Shown in pieces: positions 47,220 to 55,525 of a stretch of 64,000 nucleotides of DNA. Made by a program: the position numbers and the translations under genes. Numbering within the stretch: position 1 is the stretch's first letter; each line of letters opens with the position of its first letter. Source of the DNA: Verrucomicrobiota bacterium (GTDB lineage: Bacteria; Verrucomicrobiota; Verrucomicrobiia; Limisphaerales; JAHDYP01); the NCBI GenBank assembly GCA_023383055.1, contig JAHDYP010000003.1, positions 1 to 64,000 on the forward strand, given 5' to 3'. The notes under the pieces are model-generated. The model did not search any database and had not been told where the DNA came from. It saw only the letters and a program-made list of their open reading frames with translations.

Positions 47220-49043
47220 ATGGGTTCGGAACCAACGAACAACGACGATAAGGCCGCCAAGACCGGGCGCGAACCGGGCTTGTTCGAGGAGTTGCTGACG
47301 TTCTGGCGGTCGCTGCCTGACAAGTGGTTGTTTGGGTTGCTGACATTGGTCTGGGCGGGACTGTTTCATTTTCTGGGCAACTCGACGTTTGGCTATCTGG
47401 ACACACCTTCCTTGTTCGAGTGGTTGGGTTACACCTATCGCAGTGAACGGGAGGACGCGCTCGGTCCGTTGATGCCTTACGTGGTGCTGGCCTTGCTGGC
47501 GGTCAAGCGCAAGGAACTCATTCCACTGGAGAAAGGGATATGGTGGCCGGCGCTGGCCCTGGTGGCAGGGGGCTTACTCCTGCACGTCGTCGGCTACCTG
47601 GTCCAGCAGACGCGGGTGTCGGTGATCGCGTTTTTTGTGGGGTTGTACGGGTTGACCGGACTGGTGTGGGGCAGGGCGTGGCTGCGGAGCACCTTCTTTC
47701 CTTTCCTGCTTTTTGCCTTTTGTTTCCCGCTTGGGACCTTGGCGGACCGGATCACGTTCCCGCTCCGGATGCTGGTGACTCATATCTCCGTGGGGGTGGC
47801 CGACTTTCTGGGTATCGAAGTGGTGCGGGTGGGGACCCAGATCATGGGCCTCGATGGATTCAATTACGATGTGGCGCCGGCTTGCAGCGGGATTCGGAGT
47901 CTCATGGCGTTGATGGCCCTGACGGTCATTTTCAGCTTCCTCACCCTGCGGACGACCTGGAAGCGGGCGTTGATGATTCTGATGGCGTTGCCGTTGGCGG
48001 TGGTGGGCAACGTGGCGCGAGTGGCGGGGGTGATCATCGTGGCGCAGGCGTTCGGGCAGGATGCCGGCACCCGATTTCACGATGGGGCCGGGTTCATCAC
48101 TTTTCTGGTGGCGCTGGTTTGCATCCTGGTGCTCGGCAGGTTTCTGCGGGAGAGCCCCGTGCCGGCCGCCGAGGGCGGGATGGGTGACCCGAGCGGGCGG
48201 GACTTCACCTCGGCAGTGGCACCGGTTGCCCCGGGGCCGACGGCAAGAAGGGCGAGTGCCATGGCGGCGTTGGCGGTCGCGCTCCTGCTGATGGGGGTGG
48301 CGGCCGGTGGTCTGGCCTATGCCAGGACGAATCAACGCCTGGGCGAACCCGGGCTCGACATCGTGGCCGGGGAATTGCGCGACGAGGAGGGGATCGTGGC
48401 GGCGACGAACATCATTCGCTTGCCGGAGGAGGTGTTGACGTACCAATCGGAGCCCATGCCGGTGACCCGGCAGGAGCTGGACTGGTTGCCGGCGGACACA
48501 ACTTACGGGTACCGGCGTTATATCGGGCCTGACGGCTTCCGGCTTGATCTCCGGGTGGTGCTGATGGGAACGGATCGGACGAGCATTCACAAGCCGGAGT
48601 ATTGTTTGCCGGGGCAGGGTTTCCAGATCACCAAGTCCGAAGTGCTGAACCTGAGGTTGACCGAGCCGCACGCTTACGATCTGCCGGTGACGCGGATCAT
48701 CGCCCGCCGGGTGGTGCGCCGTCCGGATGGTGAATCGCTCGAGTTGCGGGCCGTGTTTGTCTACTGGTTTGTGGCGGACGGGCAACTGAGCGCCGACCAC
48801 CTGGAGCGGATGATCTGGATGGCGCGCGACCTGGTGTTTCGGGGCACACTGCAACGGTGGGCCTATGTGAGCGCCTTTGCGATCTGCCTCCCCGGCCAGG
48901 AGGAGGCCGCTTACGGCCGGATGCAGGATTTCCTGGTGGAAGCGGTGCCGAAGTTCCAGCTCGCTACGGGGGTTCCGGTGACGGCGGACGAGGCTGCTCC
49001 GCGGGCGGGGTTGGTGAACCGCGGCGGCGGATCGACGCCATGA
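47220..49043 (+). CDS. Exosortase fused to C-terminal EpsI (DUF3485) domain
   Basis: Exosortase catalytic region APACSGIRSLMALMAL, GNVARVAGVIIVAQAFG, HDGAGFITF; C-terminal DUF3485-like GTDRTSIHKPEYCLPGQGF. Confidence 0.9.
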   Translation: MGSEPTNNDDKAAKTGREPGLFEELLTFWRSLPDKWLFGLLTLVWAGLFHFLGNSTFGYLDTPSLFEWLGYTYRSEREDALGPLMPYVVLALLAVKRKELIPLEKGIWWPALALVAGGLLLHVVGYLVQQTRVSVIAFFVGLYGLTGLVWGRAWLRSTFFPFLLFAFCFPLGTLADRITFPLRMLVTHISVGVADFLGIEVVRVGTQIMGLDGFNYDVAPACSGIRSLMALMALTVIFSFLTLRTTWKRALMILMALPLAVVGNVARVAGVIIVAQAFGQDAGTRFHDGAGFITFLVALVCILVLGRFLRESPVPAAEGGMGDPSGRDFTSAVAPVAPGPTARRASAMAALAVALLLMGVAAGGLAYARTNQRLGEPGLDIVAGELRDEEGIVAATNIIRLPEEVLTYQSEPMPVTRQELDWLPADTTYGYRRYIGPDGFRLDLRVVLMGTDRTSIHKPEYCLPGQGFQITKSEVLNLRLTEPHAYDLPVTRIIARRVVRRPDGESLELRAVFVYWFVADGQLSADHLERMIWMARDLVFRGTLQRWAYVSAFAICLPGQEEAAYGRMQDFLVEAVPKFQLATGVPVTADEAAPRAGLVNRGGGSTP

Positions 49044-49104
49044 GCCGGGCAAATTGCTTTTAAATTTGCGCATTCCGGGCACTTCTGCAGAATAGCGATT
49101 CGCG

Positions 49105-50496
49105 ATGCTTCAACGTCAACGCCAGTTCATCACGCAGGTGCACCGGTTTGTGGACGCCGGTTTGGCCGGTTTGGCCTTCTGGCTGGCGTATGGGATGCGG
49201 GACCTGGGATACGTGACGGAGATCCTGCAGCGGTACGACATTCACCCCTTCTCGACTTACGCCTGGCTGTTGTTGGTGATCATTCCGGCGGCTCCGCTCA
49301 TTCTGCAGGCGCAAGGGTATTATGACCGGCCGCTGATGGCTTCGCGGCGGCGCGTTTTCTGGCAGCTTTTCTGGGGCAGCGTCTGGACGGTGGTGTTGCT
49401 GATCCTTATTTCGTTCCTGTTCCGATTGCAGCCGGCGCGCGGGGTGATCCTGTTATTCGGCCCGATCAGCTTCCTGCTGTTGTTGATCAAGGAGGAGATC
49501 ATTCGCCGGTGGGTGACCAGCGGGGTCGGCCAGGCGCAATTGCGGCGCCGGCTCATCCTGGTGGGAGCGGCGTCGGACACCGAAAAAGTGCGGCGTGAGT
49601 TGGTGGAACCCGCCCAGATGAGCCTCGAAGTCGTTGCGGAGGTGGACCTGAACCGGACGACGGTCGATGAGTTCCTGAGACTGTTGCACGAACACGCGGT
49701 CAACGCCGTGTTGTTGACGGCGAAACACACCTATTTCGGGCAAGTCGAGAAAGTGATCGCGGCCTGCGAACTGGAGGGGGTGGAGGTCTGGCTGATGGCG
49801 AACTTTTTCCAGACCCGGATTTCGCAGACGGTGGTGGATGATTTCGCGGGCAGGCCGATGCTGGTGTTCCGCTGCACACCCGACGCGAGTTGGCAGGCGC
49901 TGTCGAAGCAATTGCTCGATTTGATCGGAGCGTCGGCGTTGCTCCTGGTTTCCTCGCCCGTGATGCTGGTGGCGGTCGCGGCGATCAAGCTGACCTCGCC
50001 CGGTCCGATCCTGTTTCGGCAGCAGCGCTGCGGCCTGAACGGCCGGCCCTTCAAGATGCTGAAGTTCCGCTCGATGGTCAGCGATGCCGAGCAGCGCAAG
50101 CACGAGATCGAGATCCTCAACGAGATGTCCGGCCCGGTCTTCAAAGTGACCAACGACCCGCGCATCACCGCGGTTGGCCGGATGCTGCGCAAATACAGCA
50201 TCGACGAGTTTCCGCAGCTGCTGAACGTGCTGCGCGGCGAAATGAGCCTGGTCGGGCCGCGTCCCCTGCCGCTCGACGAAGTGCGGCGGTTCGACGATCT
50301 GGCCCATCGCCGCCGGTTGAGCGTGAAACCGGGGATCACCTGCCTCTGGCAGGTCAGCGGGCGTAACAACGTGACCGATTTCAAGGATTGGGTTCGCCTG
50401 GATCTGGAGTACATCGACAACTGGTCGCTCTGGCTGGATTTAAAGATCCTGGCGCGCACCGTGCCGGTAGTCCTGCTGGGGACGGGGGCGAAATGA
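49105..50496 (+). CDS. Exopolysaccharide polyprenyl glycosylphosphotransferase (bacterial sugar transferase)
   Basis: [35 protein letters not shown]...[27 protein letters not shown]...[14 protein letters not shown]. Confidence 0.95.
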   Translation: MLQRQRQFITQVHRFVDAGLAGLAFWLAYGMRDLGYVTEILQRYDIHPFSTYAWLLLVIIPAAPLILQAQGYYDRPLMASRRRVFWQLFWGSVWTVVLLILISFLFRLQPARGVILLFGPISFLLLLIKEEIIRRWVTSGVGQAQLRRRLILVGAASDTEKVRRELVEPAQMSLEVVAEVDLNRTTVDEFLRLLHEHAVNAVLLTAKHTYFGQVEKVIAACELEGVEVWLMANFFQTRISQTVVDDFAGRPMLVFRCTPDASWQALSKQLLDLIGASALLLVSSPVMLVAVAAIKLTSPGPILFRQQRCGLNGRPFKMLKFRSMVSDAEQRKHEIEILNEMSGPVFKVTNDPRITAVGRMLRKYSIDEFPQLLNVLRGEMSLVGPRPLPLDEVRRFDDLAHRRRLSVKPGITCLWQVSGRNNVTDFKDWVRLDLEYIDNWSLWLDLKILARTVPVVLLGTGAK

Positions 50497-50527
50497 GCGG
50501 CGTCGAGCGCGAGGGGAGGGTGGGCCT

Positions 50528-51538
50528 ATGAAGCCAGTAAAGACCGAGCCATCCGGGCGCGGAGCGCGGCCAGCGAAAGGAGCAGGCCGGAAGGGTGGGG
50601 CACCGGTATCGGTCGTGACCGGGGCGGCGGGTTTTTTGGGGTCGCACCTGGTGGATCTGCTATTGGCGCGGGGGCACCGGGTGATCGGGATCGACAATTT
50701 TGTGACGGGGAGTGTCGACAACATCGCGCATTTGAGCGGGCGCTCCGACTTTCGTTTTATCCAGCAGGACGTGACGGAGTTCCTCTACCTGGAAGGCCGG
50801 GTTGATTGTGTCTGGCATTTCGCGTCGCCGGCCAGCCCGGTGGATTACCGGGAATTGCCGATCCAGACGCTCAAGGTGGGGTCGTTGGGCACGCACAAGG
50901 CCTTGGGGTTGGCCAGGCACAAGGGCGCCCGGTTTTTGCTGGCGTCCACCTCGGAGGTTTACGGGGATCCGCTCGTTCATCCGCAACCGGAGAGCTATTG
51001 GGGCAACGTGAACCCGATCGGGCCGCGGGGTTGTTACGATGAAGCCAAGCGATTCGCCGAGGCGCTGACGATGGCCTATCACCACGAGCACGGCATCGAG
51101 ACCCGGATCGTGCGGATCTTCAACACCTATGGACCGCGCATGCGATTGAACGATGGCCGGGTGGTGCCGGAGTTTGTCAGCCAGGCGCTCCGGCATCGGC
51201 CATTGACCGTGTTCGGCGACGGATCGCAGACGCGGAGTTTCTGTTATTGTTCGGACCTGGTGGAGGGGATTCACCGTTTGATGGAACGTGGAGACGCGCT
51301 TCCGGTGAACCTCGGCAACCCGCGGGAGATGACCATACTGGAGTTTGCCCGGGAGATTGTTCGGGTGACCGGATCGCGCAGCCGGATTGTTCACCGGCCG
51401 CTGCCGAAGGATGATCCACGCCAACGGCAGCCGGACATCACGCGGGCGCGGGCGTTGTTGCGCTGGGAGCCGCGGGTGACGTTGACCGACGGGTTGAGAC
51501 GAACGATTGAGCACCTGCGGGGAAAGGTTCGGCCCTGA
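50528..51538 (+). CDS. NAD-dependent epimerase/dehydratase (UDP-glucuronate decarboxylase-like)
   Basis: [38 protein letters not shown]...[32 protein letters not shown]...[41 protein letters not shown]. Confidence 0.95.
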   Translation: MKPVKTEPSGRGARPAKGAGRKGGAPVSVVTGAAGFLGSHLVDLLLARGHRVIGIDNFVTGSVDNIAHLSGRSDFRFIQQDVTEFLYLEGRVDCVWHFASPASPVDYRELPIQTLKVGSLGTHKALGLARHKGARFLLASTSEVYGDPLVHPQPESYWGNVNPIGPRGCYDEAKRFAEALTMAYHHEHGIETRIVRIFNTYGPRMRLNDGRVVPEFVSQALRHRPLTVFGDGSQTRSFCYCSDLVEGIHRLMERGDALPVNLGNPREMTILEFAREIVRVTGSRSRIVHRPLPKDDPRQRQPDITRARALLRWEPRVTLTDGLRRTIEHLRGKVRP

Positions 51539-51721
51539 AAGTACTGGTCATGGGACAGTCGAACATGGTTGATTAGCCACATGCGCAATGACCGGAGAGA
51601 CGTTTTTCTAATTGACCATGAACCGGTTTTTCAGTAACCACGGTCATTCTCTCAAGCGCGGGAAGACTAAAGGCTTACGGGGCGCGGCAGCGCGCCTTTG
51701 CCGCTATGTCAGGTCGTGTCG

Positions 51722-53614
51722 ATGCTGAAAACTAAATCATTTCTGTGTGTCGATTTTGGGGCCGGCAGCCTCAAGATGGCGGAGTTTGAACCGACCGAGG
51801 CGGGGACGCTTCGCCTGAAGCAGTTTGGCATTCGGCCTCTGGGCTTTGAGGGTTCGCAGGATGTGGCCCGGGAGCGGGTGATCCTGAAGGCGATCCAGGA
51901 GTTGATGGCCGAGCGGTCTTTCACGGCCCGCAGCATCAATGCCTGCGCTCCGGGCTTCCACGTGTTCTCCAAATTCGTCAAGCTCCCGCCCGTGGACGCT
52001 TCCAAGGTGTCCCAAATCATCCAGTACGAGGCAAAGCAGAACGTGCCTTTCCCGCTGGAGGAGGTGGTTTGGGATTTCCAGATTCTGGGCACGACGGCGA
52101 GCGGCGAGCTCGAGGTGCTGCTGGTGGCCATCAAGTCGGACATTGTTGAGGGTCTCTTTCGGACGGCGGAAGCGAGCGGGTTGCGGATTCAGCTGGTGGA
52201 TGTTTCTCCGGCGGCCTTGTGCAACGCGTATCGCTACAACTATGGCGACCTGGAGGGGTGCACCATGGTGCTGGATATCGGGGCCAAGACCAGCAACGTC
52301 CTGTTCTTCGAGAAAGGCAAGGTCTACTCGCGCGGCATCAACATCGGCGCCAACTCGATTACCCAGGAGTTCGCGGCCGAGGCCAAGTTGAAGTTTGGCG
52401 AGGCCGAGCAGCTCAAGATTGCGGAAGGGTTTGTCAGTCTGGGCGGCGCTTACGAGGAACCGGACAACCCGCGTCAGGCGCAGATATCGAAGATCGCGCG
52501 GCAGGTCATGACGCGGCTGCACATCCAGGTGAATCAGACCATCCAGTTCTACCGGGGTCAGCAGGGCGGATCCGCGCCGCAGCGGCTGTTCCTGGCCGGA
52601 GGCGCGTCGATCATGGCCTACACGGCCCAGTTTTTCGCGGAGAAACTCAACCTGAGCGTTGAGTATCTGAATCCGTTCCGGAACATCGAGATTGACCCGG
52701 CATTGAGCCTGGAGGAGTTGGCAGGGGTGGCGCATGCGTTCGGCGAGGTGGTGGGGCTGGGGTTGCGCAACGTGGCGCAGTGTCCGGTGGAAATGAACTT
52801 GATGCCGAAGAGTTCGCTCCAGCGGCAGGCGTTCCAGCAGAAGAAGCCCTATTTCATCGCCGCCGTGTTCAGCCTGGTGCTGGGGGTGGCGGCGTTCGGA
52901 TGGTTTTACGCGAAACTTTCCAGCATCAAGTCCGCCTCGCTCGCGGATATTCAGCAGCGGGTGGCCCCGTTGAAGCAGTTGGAGACCCGTCTGCAATCCG
53001 AATTGAACCAGGTCAACCAGGCCACTTCGAGATTGAACCAGCTGACCGATTGGAACCAACGCCGGTTTTTCTGGGGTGATTTCCTGCAGGAACTCCGAGG
53101 GGCCTTGTTGGTCACGGAGTTGGCCCGCCAGGAGGCGCTTGGCGTCAGTCATGGAGTATGGATCGAGACCTTCACCACGCCGCCGCCGACGATTGTCGCC
53201 GCCCCGAGCGACGATGAGCTGGGCGAGGGCGGAACCGGGTCCACTGATCCTGACGACCCGTCAAGCCCGGGTTACTACGAGCGCCTGATGATGAAGCGGT
53301 ATGGTTTGGTGCCGGGCAGGACCGGGCTGGGCACGGGCGGCACGACGACGACGACGGAGGCGGTCGTGGCCGCGCCGGGCAACACCAACGAGATTGCGGT
53401 TGTGAACATGACGTTCCGGGCGGTCAACATGAGGCCGATTTCACCGATGGCCAATGACGACCTTGCCTACGAGCTGCAGCGGGCCCTTCAGTCGAGCCCG
53501 ATGTTCGATCCTAAGGAAACCAAGCTGACCGGTCAAATCGAGGTCGTGGATGCGGCGGCAGTCACTTTCAGTTTTGGGGTCACTCTCCGGCTGAAGCATC
53601 CCTTAAAGCTGTAG
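51722..53614 (+). CDS. pilM: PilM-family pilus assembly ATPase-fold protein with PilN-like C-terminal TM/coiled-coil extension
   Basis: FLCVDFGAGSLKMAEFE; FPLEEVVWDFQIL; MVLDIGAKTSNVLFFEKGKVYSRGINIGANSITQEFAAE; then KKPYFIAAVFSLVLGVAAFGWFYAKL TM and coiled coil. Confidence 0.9.
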   Translation: MLKTKSFLCVDFGAGSLKMAEFEPTEAGTLRLKQFGIRPLGFEGSQDVARERVILKAIQELMAERSFTARSINACAPGFHVFSKFVKLPPVDASKVSQIIQYEAKQNVPFPLEEVVWDFQILGTTASGELEVLLVAIKSDIVEGLFRTAEASGLRIQLVDVSPAALCNAYRYNYGDLEGCTMVLDIGAKTSNVLFFEKGKVYSRGINIGANSITQEFAAEAKLKFGEAEQLKIAEGFVSLGGAYEEPDNPRQAQISKIARQVMTRLHIQVNQTIQFYRGQQGGSAPQRLFLAGGASIMAYTAQFFAEKLNLSVEYLNPFRNIEIDPALSLEELAGVAHAFGEVVGLGLRNVAQCPVEMNLMPKSSLQRQAFQQKKPYFIAAVFSLVLGVAAFGWFYAKLSSIKSASLADIQQRVAPLKQLETRLQSELNQVNQATSRLNQLTDWNQRRFFWGDFLQELRGALLVTELARQEALGVSHGVWIETFTTPPPTIVAAPSDDELGEGGTGSTDPDDPSSPGYYERLMMKRYGLVPGRTGLGTGGTTTTTEAVVAAPGNTNEIAVVNMTFRAVNMRPISPMANDDLAYELQRALQSSPMFDPKETKLTGQIEVVDAAAVTFSFGVTLRLKHPLKL

Positions 53615-53615
53615 C

Positions 53616-54692
53616 ATGAATTGGCTGAAGCGAAATCTCTTCCTGGTATTGGGCGGCGTGGTGGCCTTGGTGTTTCTTGGCTTGGCCGGCTTTTATCTAT
53701 ACCAGCAGAAACAGAAGGAGAGCCAGGTAACGGCCTCCCTGGAGGCGCAGATCACCGAGTGGAAACGGCTCACCAACCGCAAGCCAAGCGCTAATGAGGA
53801 GAACATCGAAGCAGCCAAGAAGGAGCAGTCGCGGCTGAAGGATTTGGTGCGGGCGAACCGGGAGTATGCCGTGCCGACCTCCACGTTCACGAACATGGAC
53901 AGCGCGACCTTCAAGACGCTGCTCGAGACCACCATCTTCGATCTGGAGCAACTCGCATCGCGGCGTGGGGTGACGTTGCCCCGTCAGTACCATTTCACGG
54001 CCCAGCGGTTGAGACAGTCCGTCGTTTTTCAGGAGGCGGAACTGGTGCCGTTGGCCCATCAAATCACCGAAATCAGGGCCCTTTGTGAGATCCTGTTCGA
54101 AGCGCGGGTTCACGCGCTGCTGCGCATTCGCCGTGTGCCGGTCTCCAAGCAGGATACCGGGGCGACCGAGTTTCTGACGGGGACCAAGATTGTGACGAAT
54201 GCGGTCACCGGAGCGGTGATCACGCCTTATGAAGTGACTTTCCAAGGGTTCTCCCCCGAGTTATCGGCGGTGCTGACGGGCCTCCAGCAGTCCCGGCATC
54301 TGTTCATGGTCCGGATGTTGGACGTCGAGCATGCGCCCGATTCGGTGTCGGAATTGACCACCCAGATGCCGTACCCGGGTCCAGGGGCGCCAGGGGTGAT
54401 GCCTGCTCCAGTGCCGACCACGCCGCAGAGCGGGGCTGACTTGATGCGCCAGCGTTATGGAGTGGGACCTGGCGGTCCCGGCGGTCCACGCGGTGGCGGG
54501 GCTACCCGCGAGTTCATGCAGCGTTATGGTGGAGGTCCCGGGGCGCGGCCGCCGGGCATGACCCCTGGTGCGCCAGCTAATTACGCTCCGGCCGCCCAGA
54601 CCCGGCGGGGTCCGGAGACCGTGCTGGAAGAGAAACAGCTGAAAGTGACGCTGACGGTTGAAGCGGTGCGGCTGCCGCCCGAGGCCCAGTGA
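53616..54692 (+). CDS. Amuc_1100-like pilus-associated protein (PilO-like position)
   Basis: N-terminal TM anchor, coiled coil, two ferredoxin-like halves; TPYEVTFQGFSPELSAVLTGLQQSRHLFMVRMLDVEHAP; order matches the Akkermansia Amuc_1101-1098 locus. Confidence 0.75.
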   Translation: MNWLKRNLFLVLGGVVALVFLGLAGFYLYQQKQKESQVTASLEAQITEWKRLTNRKPSANEENIEAAKKEQSRLKDLVRANREYAVPTSTFTNMDSATFKTLLETTIFDLEQLASRRGVTLPRQYHFTAQRLRQSVVFQEAELVPLAHQITEIRALCEILFEARVHALLRIRRVPVSKQDTGATEFLTGTKIVTNAVTGAVITPYEVTFQGFSPELSAVLTGLQQSRHLFMVRMLDVEHAPDSVSELTTQMPYPGPGAPGVMPAPVPTTPQSGADLMRQRYGVGPGGPGGPRGGGATREFMQRYGGGPGARPPGMTPGAPANYAPAAQTRRGPETVLEEKQLKVTLTVEAVRLPPEAQ

Positions 54693-55513
54693 GCGTATAT
54701 TTCATGGAGTTCCTCAAGAAAAACTACGAGAAGGTCATCCTGAGCGTGGTATTGCTCGGGTTGGCGGTGGCGGCTGGGCTTCTGCTGACCCAGGTGGCTG
54801 AGGAGAACCGGAGGCTGGAAGATATCCGCAACCTGAATCTGACAACGGCGCCTCAGGAATTGGAGCCGATGGACACGTCGACCAACCTGACCTACCTGGG
54901 GCGGATCCAACGCCCCGTGCCGGTGGTGTTGTCGGGGACCAACAATCTTTTCAACCCAGTGACCTGGCAGCGGCGAGGTGACAACCGGTTGGAGAAGCTC
55001 GACACCGGCTCGGAGGCCGGACCGCAGGCGTTGCAGATCATCGAAACCAAGCCTTTGTATTATCGGATCGCGTTCGTGGGCCAGACCGAATCGGGCGGGG
55101 TTGCGCAATACAGCTTCCGGATCCAGCGAGAAGGAGCGGCCCGGCCGGCTGACCGGGCGCCGATCACGCGGGCGTTCACCTCGGCCGGCGTGGAGAACGC
55201 GGGATTGCTCCTGCGGGAAATGCGTCCGGCGCAGCAACCGACGGAGTTCGTGTTCGAACTGCTCGACGACAAGACCCAGGTGGTGGTGGGAACAGGCAAG
55301 GATTTCGAGCGAGCCATGGGTTATCTGGTCACCTTGCGCTATGGGCCCGAGAACCGGCTGTACCGGGACAAACGGGTTGATGAAACTATTTCGTTGGACG
55401 GAGAGAACTACAAGATCGTTACCACCTCCGAGGCCAGCGTGACGGTCGAGGCCCCCAACCGCAAGCGCACCACCATCACGGCGAAGACTGCGCCCGAAAC
55501 CCATTCGCCGTAA
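54689..55513 (+). CDS. Amuc_1099-like protein
   Basis: N-terminal TM (KVILSVVLLGLAVAAGLLLTQV); overlaps the upstream gene by 4 bp; position in locus. Confidence 0.7.
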   Translation: MSVYFMEFLKKNYEKVILSVVLLGLAVAAGLLLTQVAEENRRLEDIRNLNLTTAPQELEPMDTSTNLTYLGRIQRPVPVVLSGTNNLFNPVTWQRRGDNRLEKLDTGSEAGPQALQIIETKPLYYRIAFVGQTESGGVAQYSFRIQREGAARPADRAPITRAFTSAGVENAGLLLREMRPAQQPTEFVFELLDDKTQVVVGTGKDFERAMGYLVTLRYGPENRLYRDKRVDETISLDGENYKIVTTSEASVTVEAPNRKRTTITAKTAPETHSP

Positions 55514-55525
55514 GCCCAATTTCCT

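Noticed and set aside
47574-49082. 502-aa minus-strand ORF
   Set aside because: Antisense to the exosortase gene; His/Arg/Pro-rich shadow translation.
51737-53152. 471-aa minus-strand ORF
   Set aside because: Antisense to pilM.
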